NCBI RefSeq assembly: GCF_004000215.1
Contig: NZ_RBVY01000003.1
Location: forward strand, 1-64,000
Direction: 5' to 3'
Length of the DNA stretch: 64,000 bases
From: Nitratireductor alexandrii
Lineage (GTDB): Bacteria > Pseudomonadota > Alphaproteobacteria > Rhizobiales > Rhizobiaceae
Part shown: in pieces, positions 27,014 to 36,196 of the stretch
Numbering within the stretch: the first letter of the stretch is position 1
Layout of the letters: each line of letters opens with the position of its first letter
The notes under the pieces: model-generated
Database searches by the model: none
What the model was told of the DNA's origin: nothing
The model's input: the letters and a program-made list of their open reading frames with translations, nothing else
Position numbers and translations under genes: made by a program

Positions 27014-28000
27014 TCACCCCAAAACCACGTTGGCGGCCGATTCCTTCAGCTCCTCGCCGAAGGCGCGCTGGTAGAACTCGGCCACGAGAGCCCGCTCCAG
27101 CTCGTCGCACTTGTTGAGGAAGGTGAGCCGGAAGGCATGGCCGACATCGCCGAAGATCTCGGCGTTTTCGGCCCAGGTGATCACCGTGCGCGGGCTCATC
27201 ACCGTCGCCAGGTCGCCGTTCATGAAGGCCGAGCGTGTCATGTCGGCCACCCGCACCATCTTGTTGACGATGTCGCGGCCCTTGTCGTTGCGATAGTGCT
27301 TGGCCTTGGCCAGCACGATCTCGACCTCGTTGTCGTGCGGCAGATAGTTGAGCGTTGTGACGATCGACCAGCGGTCCATCTGCGCCTGGTTGATCTGCTG
27401 CGTGCCGTGATAGAGCCCGGTCGTATCGCCGAGGCCGACCGTGTTGGCGGTCGCGAACAGGCGAAAGGCCGGATGCGGCCGGATGACGCGGCTCTGGTCG
27501 AGCAGGGTCAGGCGCCCCGACGATTCCAGCACGCGCTGGATGACGAACATCACGTCCGGGCGGCCGGCGTCGTATTCGTCGAAACACAGGGCGACATTGT
27601 GCTGGTAGGCCCAAGGCAGGATGCCGTCGCGGAACTCCGTCACCTGCTTGCCGTCCTTGAGCACGATCGCGTCCTTGCCGACGAGATCGATACGGCTGAC
27701 ATGGCTGTCGAGATTGACGCGCACGCACGGCCAGTTGAGGCGGGCCGCGACCTGCTCGATATGGGTCGACTTGCCGGTGCCGTGATAGCCCGAGATCATG
27801 ACGCGGCGGTTGAAGGCGAAGCCGGCCAGGATGGCGAGCGTGGTGTCCCGGTCGAAGAGATAGTCGGGATCCACGTCGGGGACGTGCTGATCGGCGGCCG
27901 AATAGGCGGGCACGACCATGTCCGAGGAAAAGCCGAACGTGTCCTTCACCGAGATGGTCGTATCGGGAAGATTGGCGATGTCGCGATCGATCTTGTTCAT
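27014..28000 (-). CDS. cobS: Aerobic cobaltochelatase subunit CobS
   Basis: A 328-residue AAA+ ATPase that powers cobalt insertion. Walker A is [14 protein letters not shown], Walker B is [12 protein letters not shown], and the sensor region includes [20 protein letters not shown]. The N-terminal VKDTFGF segment is typical of the family. The start was set at the second of two adjacent ATGs (28003 and 28000) because GGAGG lies 4 nt before it; the first would be too close. Length fits the Pseudomonas denitrificans CobS. It forms an operon with cobT. Confidence 0.94.
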   Translation of the reverse strand: MNKIDRDIANLPDTTISVKDTFGFSSDMVVPAYSAADQHVPDVDPDYLFDRDTTLAILAGFAFNRRVMISGYHGTGKSTHIEQVAARLNWPCVRVNLDSHVSRIDLVGKDAIVLKDGKQVTEFRDGILPWAYQHNVALCFDEYDAGRPDVMFVIQRVLESSGRLTLLDQSRVIRPHPAFRLFATANTVGLGDTTGLYHGTQQINQAQMDRWSIVTTLNYLPHDNEVEIVLAKAKHYRNDKGRDIVNKMVRVADMTRSAFMNGDLATVMSPRTVITWAENAEIFGDVGHAFRLTFLNKCDELERALVAEFYQRAFGEELKESAANVVLG

Positions 28001-28083
28001 CATGCCTCCAGCGCGCCGCAAGCCTTCGGGCGTCGCCGTTTGTTTCTCACGAATTCGGGGGCAGTGCTTACCAGACCTTGGCT

Positions 28084-28698
28084 TCAACAGAAACCGGATT
28101 GTTTGAGCACCCGGTAGGCCTGGATCACGTCGCGGAACCGGTCTTCCGAACCCCGGTCGCCGCCATTCGCATCCGGATGGTGGCGCTTTACGAGTTCTTT
28201 ATAGCGCGCCTTGATGTCCGCGCCAGTCGCTTTCTCGTCAAGCCCAAGCGTTTCCAGCGCCTTGGCCTCAAGCGGCTTGGCCTTGCGCACGCGCGGCCGC
28301 GACGGCTCGGCATCGCCGAAAAGGTTGAACGGATCGCGCACCCGCCGATAGTAACCGGCCCGACCGGACCGCTTGTCGGCGATATCGGGGCTCGACCGGG
28401 AGGCGGATTTCGCGCCCATCGCCCAGGTCGGGCGGTGGCCGGTCAGCGCCTCTTTCTGATAGCGCGCGACTTCGCTGTCGGCGAGGCCGGAGAAATAATT
28501 GTAGCCCTTGTTGTACTGGCGCACGTGATCCAGGCAGAAACAGAAATACTCGCCCTCGCGCAGACGCCCGACCGGCGCGCGGTGCAGGCCGGCCTCGCCA
28601 CAGCCGTCCCACTGACAGCGCGGCGCAGCCGACTTCACCTCCGCCTCGGGATCGGGGCGGACGCGAATGCGGTCAAAGAGTTTCGAATCCAGTTTCAT
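28084..28698 (-). CDS. J-domain protein upstream of cobS
   Basis: A 204-residue protein with an unusual order: an N-terminal region rich in Cys and Trp ([19 protein letters not shown], then [19 protein letters not shown]) that may bind metal, a linker, and a C-terminal J-domain (about 146-200) with the HPD tripeptide in [13 protein letters not shown]. The J-domain should stimulate a DnaK ATPase. The gene is well conserved next to cobS in Rhizobiales, but a role in cobaltochelatase assembly is only an inference from that linkage. It is divergent from bolA. Confidence 0.85.
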   Translation of the reverse strand: MKLDSKLFDRIRVRPDPEAEVKSAAPRCQWDGCGEAGLHRAPVGRLREGEYFCFCLDHVRQYNKGYNYFSGLADSEVARYQKEALTGHRPTWAMGAKSASRSSPDIADKRSGRAGYYRRVRDPFNLFGDAEPSRPRVRKAKPLEAKALETLGLDEKATGADIKARYKELVKRHHPDANGGDRGSEDRFRDVIQAYRVLKQSGFC

Positions 28699-28738
28699 AC
28701 CTGCCCGATTATGGTGGCTTCGGCCCCGGAAACAAGAA

Positions 28739-28767
28739 TTGACATTTGCGCAAGGTTGCCCCTACCC
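28739..28767 (+). promoter_or_regulatory. Probable bolA promoter
   Basis: TTGACA (28739-28744), a 17-nt spacer and CTACCC (28762-28767) precede the bolA start by 49 bp. The -35 element is consensus; the -10 element is weak, as is common in alphaproteobacteria. Confidence 0.5.
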
Positions 28768-28816
28768 CGGTGATTTGCGCATTCCGGCCCGAAACCGGCC
28801 GCACAGGAGACCCCGC

Positions 28817-29119
28817 ATGAGCCTTCAATCAGCGATCGAGACCAAGCTGCGCGCACGGTTTTCGCCCGAAAGCCTGGACGTCCTCAACGAAAGCCATCTT
28901 CATGCCGGCCATCACCATCTCGACGGCGGCCACGAGGCCGTCTTCGACGGCAGCGGCGAAACCCATTTCCGCATCCGCATCGTGTCGGAAGTTTTCGCCG
29001 GCATGAGCCGGGTCGAGCGCCACCGCGCCGTCAACGAGGCGCTGGCCGAGGAACTGCGCGCCGGCCTGCACGCGCTCGCCATCGAGCCGACCGCGCCGGG
29101 AGAAAAGACCCGGCGCTGA
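28817..29119 (+). CDS. bolA: BolA family protein
   Basis: A 100-residue class II KH-like fold protein with the conserved SHLHAGHH segment and the FRIRIVSEVFAGMSRVERHRAVNEAL core. The invariant His and the loop Cys/His region act with monothiol glutaredoxins to bind a [2Fe-2S] cluster. AGGAGA lies 6 nt before the ATG. It is divergent from the J-domain gene and convergent with the CorC-type gene, 11 bp away. Confidence 0.9.
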   Translation: MSLQSAIETKLRARFSPESLDVLNESHLHAGHHHLDGGHEAVFDGSGETHFRIRIVSEVFAGMSRVERHRAVNEALAEELRAGLHALAIEPTAPGEKTRR

Positions 29120-29130
29120 CGCAACGAGCG

Positions 29131-30399
29131 CTATTTCTCGGCCTCGCGCACCCGCAGCTTCACGATCCGGTTCTTGTTGCGCTTCATGACGATGAAGCGT
29201 TTGCCGTGGAAGGTGAAGGCCTGTTTTTCCTCAGGGATCGACTGCGCCTCGTGGATCACCAGCCCGGCGATCGTCGTCGCCTCCTCGTCCGGCAGGTTCC
29301 AGTCGAGCGCGCGGTTCAGGTCGCGGATCGGCACCGACCCGTCGACCACGACCGAGCCGTCCGCCTCCTGCTTGACGCCCTGAACGTCGACATCGTGCTC
29401 GTCGGCGATCTCGCCGACGATCTCCTCGATGATGTCCTCCAGCGTCACCAGCCCCTCGACCTCGCCATATTCGTCGACCACGATCGCCACATGCGCCTTC
29501 TTGCGCAGGAAGGCGTTGAGCTGGTCGTGCAGCGTCGTGGTGTCCGGAACGAACCAGGGTTTGCTCGCCACTTTGAGGATGTCGACACGCCGCGGGTCGT
29601 TGTCGACATCGTGCAGGGCGCGCAGGAGATCCTTGGCGTGGACCACGCCGACGATGTTGTCGGTCGACTGCCGGTAGACCGGAATGCGCGTGTAGGGGCT
29701 TTGCAGGATCTCGCGCACCACCACGTCCGGCGGATCGTCGGCATTGACGAGCCGCATGCCGGTGCGATGGATCATCACGTCGGAGACTTCGAGCTCGGCG
29801 AGATCCAGCAGCCCGCCGACCCGGTCGCGCTCCTGCTTGATGAAGGCGCCCTCGCGATGCAGCACCTCGACCGTGCCGCGCAATTCGTCGTGCGCCGACA
29901 CCATCGGCGCGTCCCGGGCCAGGTTGATGCCGAAAAGCACCAGGATGCCGCGCACGACGACATTGGCCGCGGAGGACACCGGGCCGAACACGAAAACCAC
30001 GGCGCGCGCGAACGGCGACACCGTCAGCGCGAATTGCTCGGGCCGGAACAGCGCCAGCGATTTCGGCAGGATTTCCGCGAAGATCACCAGCATCGCCGTC
30101 ATGATCAGCGTGGCGTAGACCACGCCGGCCTCGCCGAACAGCCTGAGAAAAAGGCTGGTCGTCAGCGCCGAGGCCAGGATGTTGACCAGATTGTTGCCGA
30201 TCAGCAGCGCGCCCACCAGGCGGTCCTTGCGCTCGATCAGCTTTTCGACGATCCCGGCGCGGACATGGCCTCCGGCCGCGAGCGAATGCAGCCGCGCCTT
30301 CGAGGCCGCCGTCATGCCGGTTTCGCTGCCCGAAAACAAAAAGGACAGCATGATCAGGAAAAGGATGACGGCACCAGTCACCCACAATTCGGATGTCAT
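29131..30399 (-). CDS. CNNM/CorC family protein (DUF21 and CBS domains)
   Basis: A 422-residue membrane protein: an N-terminal DUF21 domain with about four helices (residues 5-190), a CBS pair (about 205-330) and a C-terminal CorC_HlyC domain (VVDGSVPIRDLNRALDWNLP onward). The family is linked to magnesium or cobalt efflux; the older hemolysin name is probably misleading. The start at 30399 (MTSELWVTG) overlaps the aroB stop as ATGA, so it is the third gene of an aroK-aroB-CorC operon. A longer in-frame reading upstream lies inside aroB and is not coding. Confidence 0.9.
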   Translation of the reverse strand: MTSELWVTGAVILFLIMLSFLFSGSETGMTAASKARLHSLAAGGHVRAGIVEKLIERKDRLVGALLIGNNLVNILASALTTSLFLRLFGEAGVVYATLIMTAMLVIFAEILPKSLALFRPEQFALTVSPFARAVVFVFGPVSSAANVVVRGILVLFGINLARDAPMVSAHDELRGTVEVLHREGAFIKQERDRVGGLLDLAELEVSDVMIHRTGMRLVNADDPPDVVVREILQSPYTRIPVYRQSTDNIVGVVHAKDLLRALHDVDNDPRRVDILKVASKPWFVPDTTTLHDQLNAFLRKKAHVAIVVDEYGEVEGLVTLEDIIEEIVGEIADEHDVDVQGVKQEADGSVVVDGSVPIRDLNRALDWNLPDEEATTIAGLVIHEAQSIPEEKQAFTFHGKRFIVMKRNKNRIVKLRVREAEK

Positions 30400-31529
30400 C
30401 CCGGATGGTTCTCCCTGAGAAAGGACAGCACTTCCGCAGCCGGCACGTCCTTGGCGATGTAGGACTGGCCGATGCCGCGGGTCAGGACGAAGGTCAGCGC
30501 GCCGCGCGAGACCTTCTTGTCCTGCATAATATAGGCGAGCAATGTCTCGGCGTCCGGAAGCTGCCCGGAAATATCGGCCATGCGCGTCGGCAGGCCGACG
30601 GCCGCCAGATGCGCCTCCACCCTGGCGGCGGCGTCGGCGCTGCACTGGTTGAGCCGTACCGAGAAGCGATGCGCCAGCGTCATGCCGATCGCGACGCCCT
30701 CGCCGTGCACCAGTCTTTCGCCGTCATACCCGGTGGCGGCCTCGAGCGCGTGACCGAACGTGTGGCCGAGATTGAGCAGCGCGCGCTCGCCCGCCTCGGT
30801 CTCGTCGCGGGCCACGATCGCCGCCTTGGCCCGGCACGATTCCGCGATCGCCTCGGCCCGCGCCGCACCGCCCGAAAACACCGCGCGCCAGTTTTCTTCC
30901 AGCCAGTCGAAAAAGCCTGGCCGGTCGATCAGCCCGTATTTGACCATCTCGGCATAGCCGGCACGGAATTCGCGCGCCGGCAGCGTGTCGAGCACGGCCG
31001 TGTCGGCAAGCACCAGGCGCGGCTGGTGGAACACGCCGACCAGGTTCTTGCCGCGGGCGGTGTTGATGCCCGTTTTGCCGCCGACGGAGGAATCGACCTG
31101 CGCCAGCAGCGAGGTCGGCACCTGGACAAAGCCCATCCCGCGCCGCACGACGCCGGCGGCGAAGCCGGCCAGGTCGCCGATCACGCCGCCGCCGAGCGCG
31201 ATCACCAGGTCGCCGCGCTCGAGGCGGGCCTCCAGCAAGGCGTCGACGACCTGCTCGAACGGTCCGAAACTCTTGGTTTTCTCGCCTGGATCGAGCGTGA
31301 TGACGCTCTGGTCTATCCCGGCTCGGGCAAGGCTGTCGGCAAGCGCATCGAGATGGACGGCGGCGACGTTTTTGTCGGTAACCACCGCGCAGCGCACGCC
31401 GGCCGTCCGGCGCGCGATCTCGTCACCGGCCCGCGCGACCAGCCCGGGGCCGATCAGAATGTCGTAGGCGCGCGCGCCGAGACCGACCTCGACGCGCGTA
31501 ACCGGCATGTTCGCGGCGTCCTGCATCAT
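30396..31529 (-). CDS. aroB: 3-dehydroquinate synthase
   Basis: A 377-residue NAD- and metal-dependent enzyme that makes 3-dehydroquinate from DAHP in the shikimate pathway. Motifs: [30 protein letters not shown] (split here as the [11 protein letters not shown] substrate loop), [20 protein letters not shown], and the metal His in [11 protein letters not shown]. The start overlaps the aroK stop at ATGATG (31529 or 31526); a later ATG at 31508 also fits the family. It lies between aroK and the CorC gene, all coupled. Confidence 0.95.
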   Translation of the reverse strand: MMQDAANMPVTRVEVGLGARAYDILIGPGLVARAGDEIARRTAGVRCAVVTDKNVAAVHLDALADSLARAGIDQSVITLDPGEKTKSFGPFEQVVDALLEARLERGDLVIALGGGVIGDLAGFAAGVVRRGMGFVQVPTSLLAQVDSSVGGKTGINTARGKNLVGVFHQPRLVLADTAVLDTLPAREFRAGYAEMVKYGLIDRPGFFDWLEENWRAVFSGGAARAEAIAESCRAKAAIVARDETEAGERALLNLGHTFGHALEAATGYDGERLVHGEGVAIGMTLAHRFSVRLNQCSADAAARVEAHLAAVGLPTRMADISGQLPDAETLLAYIMQDKKVSRGALTFVLTRGIGQSYIAKDVPAAEVLSFLRENHPG

Positions 31530-32116
31530 TGCGCGCCCTCCTTGTCCTTTCCGGCTTCCAGATGCCGCAGCAGCGCGACAAGCGCTTCCTGCGCGATCAC
31601 ATCCTTCGGTTCGTCGCGCGACTGGACGGTGACGTCGGCCAAGGCATAGACCGGGTAGCGCTCCGCCATCAGTCGGTCCATCACGGCCCTCGGATCGGCG
31701 TTTTTCAGCAGCGGACGGTGCCGGTTTTTCATGACCCGTTCCATCAACACGTCCAGATCCGCCTTGAGCCAGATCGACACCGCGCGCTCCGCGATCGCCT
31801 GTCGTGTCTGCGCGTTCATGAAAGCGCCGCCGCCCGTTGACACGACGCGCCCGCCCTCGTCGAGCAGCCGTGCGATCACCCTGCGTTCGAGTGAGCGGAA
31901 TTCGCTTTCGCCATAAAGCGCGAACAGATCGGCCACCGACAGGCGCGACACGGCCTCGATCTCGTGATCGCTGTCGATGAACGGCAGATCGAGCATCTGC
32001 GCGACCTTTCGCCCGATAGCCGTCTTGCCCGCGCCCATCAGCCCTGTGAAAACAATCGTCTTCTTGCCGAGCAGCTCTCGCAGCCTGGTTTCGACGGCAT
32101 TCGGCGCGGTCGTCAT
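31526..32116 (-). CDS. aroK: Shikimate kinase
   Basis: A 196-residue NMP-kinase-fold enzyme that phosphorylates shikimate. Walker A is [13 protein letters not shown], the shikimate-binding Asp and Arg are in FIDSDHEIE and FRSLERRV, and GGGAFM is the second substrate motif. The lid has RPLLKN. The start at 32116 (MTTAPNAV) has AAGGA upstream at good spacing; an in-frame reading that extends 75 codons further gives unlikely sequence and overlaps the intergenic region. First gene of the aroK-aroB-CorC unit. Confidence 0.94.
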   Translation of the reverse strand: MTTAPNAVETRLRELLGKKTIVFTGLMGAGKTAIGRKVAQMLDLPFIDSDHEIEAVSRLSVADLFALYGESEFRSLERRVIARLLDEGGRVVSTGGGAFMNAQTRQAIAERAVSIWLKADLDVLMERVMKNRHRPLLKNADPRAVMDRLMAERYPVYALADVTVQSRDEPKDVIAQEALVALLRHLEAGKDKEGAQ

Positions 32117-32259
32117 GAAACAGTTCCTTCGCCGCGCGTATGCACATGAAAACCGTGAAGGCGTCAAGCGGTTGTGCGCATCTGCGCCGGGGTTGAATTC
32201 GCCCCCTTGCCAAAGCATAAGTAGGCGGGCGGGCACAGTATTGGGGAATTTCTGGGCGA

Positions 32260-32403
32260 ATGCCGACCCTTTTTCGGTTCTTGGTGACCATAGCGGTCCT
32301 GGTTGGCATCGCATATGGAGCGATGTTCGCGCTGGCCACATTCGTGGAACCCAGGAAGGGCGAGATGTCGGTCAGGATTCCGCCTGAGAAGCTCAACCCC
32401 TAG
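32260..32403 (+). CDS. 47-residue membrane peptide between aroK and xerD
   Basis: A short gene reading [20 protein letters not shown] at the start and ending RIPPEKLNP before TAG. It has one helix (about 6-28), then [18 protein letters not shown] recognise it as a small protein conserved at this position in Rhizobiales, where it is sometimes misannotated as histidine kinase; it has no kinase features. Function unknown. It lies 143 bp from the divergent aroK gene and 35 bp before xerD, so it may share the xerD transcript. Confidence 0.72.
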   Translation: MPTLFRFLVTIAVLVGIAYGAMFALATFVEPRKGEMSVRIPPEKLNP

Positions 32404-32438
32404 GGTCAGGCCCCGGCGACCTTCCGGAACGGGACGCG

Positions 32439-33353
32439 ATGAACAGCCAGGCCGCGATCGAAGCCTTTCTGGAAATGATGAGCGCCGAGCGCGGCGCCAG
32501 CGCCAACACGCTTGACGCCTATCGGCGCGACCTCCAGGAAGCCCATGGCGACATGACCGGCGGCCTTGCCGATGCCGATGCCGCCGCCATCCACGCCTAT
32601 CTGGAATCGGTCGCGGCCCGGGGGTTCGCGCCCTCGACCCAGGCCCGTAAACTGTCCGCCCTGCGTCAGTTTTTCCGCTTTCTCTATGGCGAGGGATGGC
32701 GCACGGACGACCCGACCGGAACCGCGAGCGCACCGCGCAGGACAGCGGCCTTGCCCAAAATTCTCAGCGAAGCCGAGACCGGGCGGCTGCTCGATCTGGC
32801 GGCGGCCGAGGCGGCAAACCCGCCGCCGGGCGTGGCGCCTGTCGCGGCCATCCGCCTGCATGCGCTTGTCGAGACGCTCTACGCGACCGGCCTGCGGGTT
32901 TCGGAACTGGTCGCGCTGCCGCTCAGCGTGGCGCTGCGCGACGACCGGTTCTTCGTGGTTCGCGGCAAGGGCGGCAAGCAGCGCATGGTGCCGCTGACGG
33001 ACGGCGCGCGCCGGGCGATGAAAACATGGCTCGACGCCCGCGCCGCCGGCAAAAGCACCGCCGACAGTGCGTTTTTGTTTCCCGCCGCCTCGGCGAGCGG
33101 ATATCTGCCCCGGCAGGCATTCGCCCGCGAGTTGAAAGCACTGGCCGCGCGGGCCGGCATCGCATCGTCGAAAATATCACCGCACGTGATCCGTCACGCC
33201 TTTGCCAGCCATTTGCTGCAAAACGGTGCCGATCTGCGCGCGGTTCAGCAATTGCTCGGCCACGCCGACATTTCGACGACGCAGATCTACACCCATGTGC
33301 TGGAAGAACGCCTGGTGCGGCTGGTCAACGACCATCATCCGCTTGCCGATTAG
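32439..33353 (+). CDS. xerD: Tyrosine recombinase XerD
   Basis: A 304-residue site-specific recombinase that with XerC resolves chromosome dimers at dif. The N-terminal SAM-like domain (residues 1-95) is followed by the catalytic domain. Catalytic residues are visible: Arg in [12 protein letters not shown], the HxxR in [14 protein letters not shown], His in [10 protein letters not shown] and Tyr in QIYTHV. Position beside aroK and accA is the XerD locus of Rhizobiales, so it is a housekeeping recombinase, not an island integrase. Confidence 0.93.
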   Translation: MNSQAAIEAFLEMMSAERGASANTLDAYRRDLQEAHGDMTGGLADADAAAIHAYLESVAARGFAPSTQARKLSALRQFFRFLYGEGWRTDDPTGTASAPRRTAALPKILSEAETGRLLDLAAAEAANPPPGVAPVAAIRLHALVETLYATGLRVSELVALPLSVALRDDRFFVVRGKGGKQRMVPLTDGARRAMKTWLDARAAGKSTADSAFLFPAASASGYLPRQAFARELKALAARAGIASSKISPHVIRHAFASHLLQNGADLRAVQQLLGHADISTTQIYTHVLEERLVRLVNDHHPLAD

Positions 33354-33456
33354 ACCCGCGAACGTTATGTGAGGGCCAGTCCGGCGCCGGAACCGGTCGA
33401 CAACGACCGGTTGAGCGCCTTTTTCGCGTATCGTGAGCACGGCTGATCCACAGCGA

Positions 33457-34407
33457 ATGTACAATTATCTCGACTTCGAAAAACCCGTCGCGGATCTTGA
33501 GGGCAAGATCCTCGAATTGAAGAAGCTCAACGAAAGCGGTGAAGCCGTTGACGTGGCCGACGAGATCGCACGCCTGGAAAAACGCGCCGCCGATGCCTTG
33601 AAAGAAGCCTACCGGGCGCTGACGCCCTGGCAAAAGACCCAGGTCGCGCGCCATCCCGACCGGCCGCATTGCCTCGACTACGTCAAGCACCTGTTCACCG
33701 ATTTCACCGCGCTGGCCGGCGACCGCAGTTTCGGCGAGGACAACGCCATCATCGGCGGGTTCGCCCGCTTCAACGGCCAGCCAGTGGCGGTTCTCGGCCA
33801 GGAAAAGGGCGCCGATACCAAAAGCCGGCTGAAACACAATTTCGGCTCGGCCAGGCCCGAGGGCTATCGCAAGGCCGTCCGCATCATGAACCTCGCCGAC
33901 CGCTTCGACGTGCCCCTGGTGACGCTGGTCGACACGGCCGGCGCCTATCCGGGCGTGGGCGCGGAGGAGCGCGGCCAGGCCGAGGCGATCGCACGCTCGA
34001 TTTCCGCCTCGCTGGCCCTGCGGGTGCCGGTCGTGTCGGTGGTGATCGGCGAAGGCGGCTCCGGCGGCGCGATCGCGATCGCCACGGCCAACAAGGTCTA
34101 CATGCTGGAACATTCGATCTATTCGGTGATCTCGCCGGAAGGCGCGGCCTCGATCCTGTGGCATGATTCCACGCGCGCCAAGGACGCCGCCACCTCGATG
34201 AAGATCACCGCGCAGAACCTGCTCGAGATGAAGATCATCGACGGCATCATCCAGGAGCCGGTGGGCGGCGCCCATCGCGGCCCCGAAAGCGTGATCGAGG
34301 CGGCCGGCAAGCAGATTGCGACCGCCCTGGAGGAACTGGCCGGCGCCGATATGGACTGTCGCGAGCACCGGCGCGAAAAGTTCCTCGCCATCGGCCGATC
34401 GATCTGA
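33457..34407 (+). CDS. accA: Acetyl-CoA carboxylase carboxyltransferase subunit alpha
   Basis: A 316-residue subunit that with AccD transfers the carboxyl group from biotin to acetyl-CoA in the first step of fatty acid synthesis. The N-terminus MYNYLDFEKPVADLEGKI matches the family and sets the start at 33457; a GTG eight codons upstream is possible. Core motifs are TLVDTAGAYPGVGAEERGQ and GEGGSGGAIAI, the oxyanion and acyl-CoA region. Length is normal. AccD is not in the window. Nothing clear in the 103 bp upstream. Confidence 0.95.
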   Translation: MYNYLDFEKPVADLEGKILELKKLNESGEAVDVADEIARLEKRAADALKEAYRALTPWQKTQVARHPDRPHCLDYVKHLFTDFTALAGDRSFGEDNAIIGGFARFNGQPVAVLGQEKGADTKSRLKHNFGSARPEGYRKAVRIMNLADRFDVPLVTLVDTAGAYPGVGAEERGQAEAIARSISASLALRVPVVSVVIGEGGSGGAIAIATANKVYMLEHSIYSVISPEGAASILWHDSTRAKDAATSMKITAQNLLEMKIIDGIIQEPVGGAHRGPESVIEAAGKQIATALEELAGADMDCREHRREKFLAIGRSI

Positions 34408-34661
34408 TCCGCCTCGGCCGCGGCGAGTTTGCGCTGTCGACGGGCAGGACAACGGTCGCCGCGAACCGCAAACGACGCGATTTGGCCCCGCTTCGCCACA
34501 AAATCGCCAAGTCTTGGCCGTCAATGACAAGCGCGTGAGGCACGCGGGACGGACCTTGTGGTAAGGTTTTTTCAAGGTTAACGACCTTAACGTGCGCCGA
34601 ATGCGTGGCCGCGCCAGACGCGGCCGCACCCGAAGCGATGCTTGTAGGTAGCCAAACACCG

Positions 34662-35921
34662 ATGATCTTGAGCCTGACACGTGGAGGATTGCTTGTCGCG
34701 GCGCTGGCATTGGCGCTAGCCGGGTGCACGGAATCAACCCTGCAATCGGCCAACGGCAAAGCCGAAAGGCCGGTGCCGGCGCGTCTCATTTCGGAGATGA
34801 AGGCCAAGGGAATGAACCGCAATTCGCCGGTCATGGCCCGTGTCTTCAAGGAGGAAGGCGAGCTCGAAGTCTGGAAGCAGAAGGCCAACGGCCGCTACGA
34901 CCTGCTTGCCACCTACGAGATCTGCAAATGGTCCGGCAAGCTGGGGCCCAAATTCACCGAGGGCGACCGGCAGGCGCCGGAAGGGTTCTACACCGTCAAG
35001 CCGGCGCAGATGAACCCGCGTTCGAACTACCATCTCGCCTTCAACATCGGGTATCCGAACACCTATGACCGCGCCAATGGCCGCACCGGGTCGCATCTGA
35101 TGGTGCACGGCGCCTGTTCGTCGGCGGGCTGCTATTCCATGAACGACAAGGAGATGGAGGAGATCTACGCGCTCGCCAGGGACGCCTTTCGCGGCGGGCA
35201 GCGCGAGTTTCAGATCCAGGCCTTCCCGTTCCGCATGACGGCGCGCAACATGGCGCGTTATCGCAACGACCCGAATTACACGTTCTGGACGATGCTGAAG
35301 GAAGGCTACGACCATTTCGAGATCACCAAGGTGCCGCCCAAGGTCGACGTGTGCGAGAAGCGTTATGTGTTCAATCGCACCACCGAAGGCGGCGCCGCCT
35401 TTTCGCCCACCGGCGCATGCCCGCCGAGCGTTCAGCCCGAAGCGCTGATGACGGCCTTTCAAAGCTATCGTTCGAACTACGAGGCGGCCTTCGCCACCCA
35501 TACCGCTCGGGGCGGCGGCGAGGCGCCGAAAGCTTCGATCGCCGGTCTCAAGGAAGCCGATCTGGTTGCCGACTGGACCCGTCGCCGCGCCCGCGGCGAG
35601 CGCGTGCCGGTCGAGCCGCCGTCGCTGTCGCCGGACGGCACCGTGGTCACCACCTCGGTGATGGGACGCATCGATTCGCCCGCCGGCCGCCGCCAGGCCG
35701 CAATCGACGCCGAAAAGGCGGCCAAGCGCAAGGCCGAGGAGGAAAAGGCCGCAGCCGTGCGCCGCGCCGCCGAGGCCAAGGCTGCCGCCGAAGCCGCCGA
35801 GAAGGAAGAGGCCGAAGCGGCCGAGCGCGCCGCCGCGGCCCCTGCCGAGGCCGCCCCGCAGGACGATCCGGGCATGCTCGGCTCGGTACGCAAGCGCTTT
35901 ACCAATCTTTTCGGAAGCTGA
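34662..35921 (+). CDS. L,D-transpeptidase family lipoprotein (YafK-like)
   Basis: A 419-residue protein with a lipoprotein signal peptide (LAVAALALALAGC, lipobox LAGC). The YkuD catalytic motif is SHLMVHGACSSAGCYSM, with His and the nucleophile Cys, so it should form or edit L,D-crosslinks in peptidoglycan, or attach proteins to it. After residue 340 comes an Ala/Glu/Lys-rich helical tail ending KRFTNLFGS. The start is uncertain: 34662 gives the best signal peptide, while 34605 and 34638 are also in frame. The 254-bp upstream gap has TTAACG repeats but no clear promoter. Confidence 0.82.
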   Translation: MILSLTRGGLLVAALALALAGCTESTLQSANGKAERPVPARLISEMKAKGMNRNSPVMARVFKEEGELEVWKQKANGRYDLLATYEICKWSGKLGPKFTEGDRQAPEGFYTVKPAQMNPRSNYHLAFNIGYPNTYDRANGRTGSHLMVHGACSSAGCYSMNDKEMEEIYALARDAFRGGQREFQIQAFPFRMTARNMARYRNDPNYTFWTMLKEGYDHFEITKVPPKVDVCEKRYVFNRTTEGGAAFSPTGACPPSVQPEALMTAFQSYRSNYEAAFATHTARGGGEAPKASIAGLKEADLVADWTRRRARGERVPVEPPSLSPDGTVVTTSVMGRIDSPAGRRQAAIDAEKAAKRKAEEEKAAAVRRAAEAKAAAEAAEKEEAEAAERAAAAPAEAAPQDDPGMLGSVRKRFTNLFGS

Positions 35922-35931
35922 CGCCGCGGCC

Positions 35932-36168
35932 ATGTCCGCTGCCACGGATGTCTACGATCTGAGAGGGCTGCAATGCCCGCTGCCCGTCCTGCGGACCCGC
36001 AAACGGCTGGAGGGCATGCAGGCCGGCGCATGGCTGTGGGTGGAAACCACCGATCCGCTCGCGGTGATCGACATTCCCGCCTTTTGCGCCGAGGCCGGGC
36101 ACCGGCTGATGTCGAGCGAGGCCGCACAAGGCGGCGGCCACCGCTTCCTGATCGAACGGGGCGGGTAG
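35932..36168 (+). CDS. TusA-family sulfurtransferase
   Basis: A 78-residue protein with the SirA/TusA signature LRGLQCPLPVLRTRKRL; Cys15 of the CPxP motif is the persulfide carrier. Relatives shuttle sulfur for tRNA thiolation, molybdenum cofactor or other uses, and the precise partner is not evident here. It starts 10 bp after the transpeptidase gene and probably shares its transcript. It is convergent with the CobW-type gene. Confidence 0.86.
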   Translation: MSAATDVYDLRGLQCPLPVLRTRKRLEGMQAGAWLWVETTDPLAVIDIPAFCAEAGHRLMSSEAAQGGGHRFLIERGG

Positions 36169-36196
36169 CGCCCTCACCGGCGGCGCACCGCCTCCT

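Noticed and set aside
29131-30399. Hemolysin annotation for the DUF21/CBS protein
   Set aside because: It has the CNNM/CorC domain order of an ion-transport-related protein and no toxin features; the hemolysin label is historical.
31530-32396. Upstream in-frame extension of aroB through aroK
   Set aside because: It is out of frame with aroK, a clear kinase gene, and the AroB family starts at about 31529 or later.
34578-34592. TTAACG repeated twice nine bases apart before the L,D-transpeptidase as a CtrA site
   Set aside because: The spacing between TTAA units is five bases, not the seven of the full CtrA site, and neither is followed by CAT.
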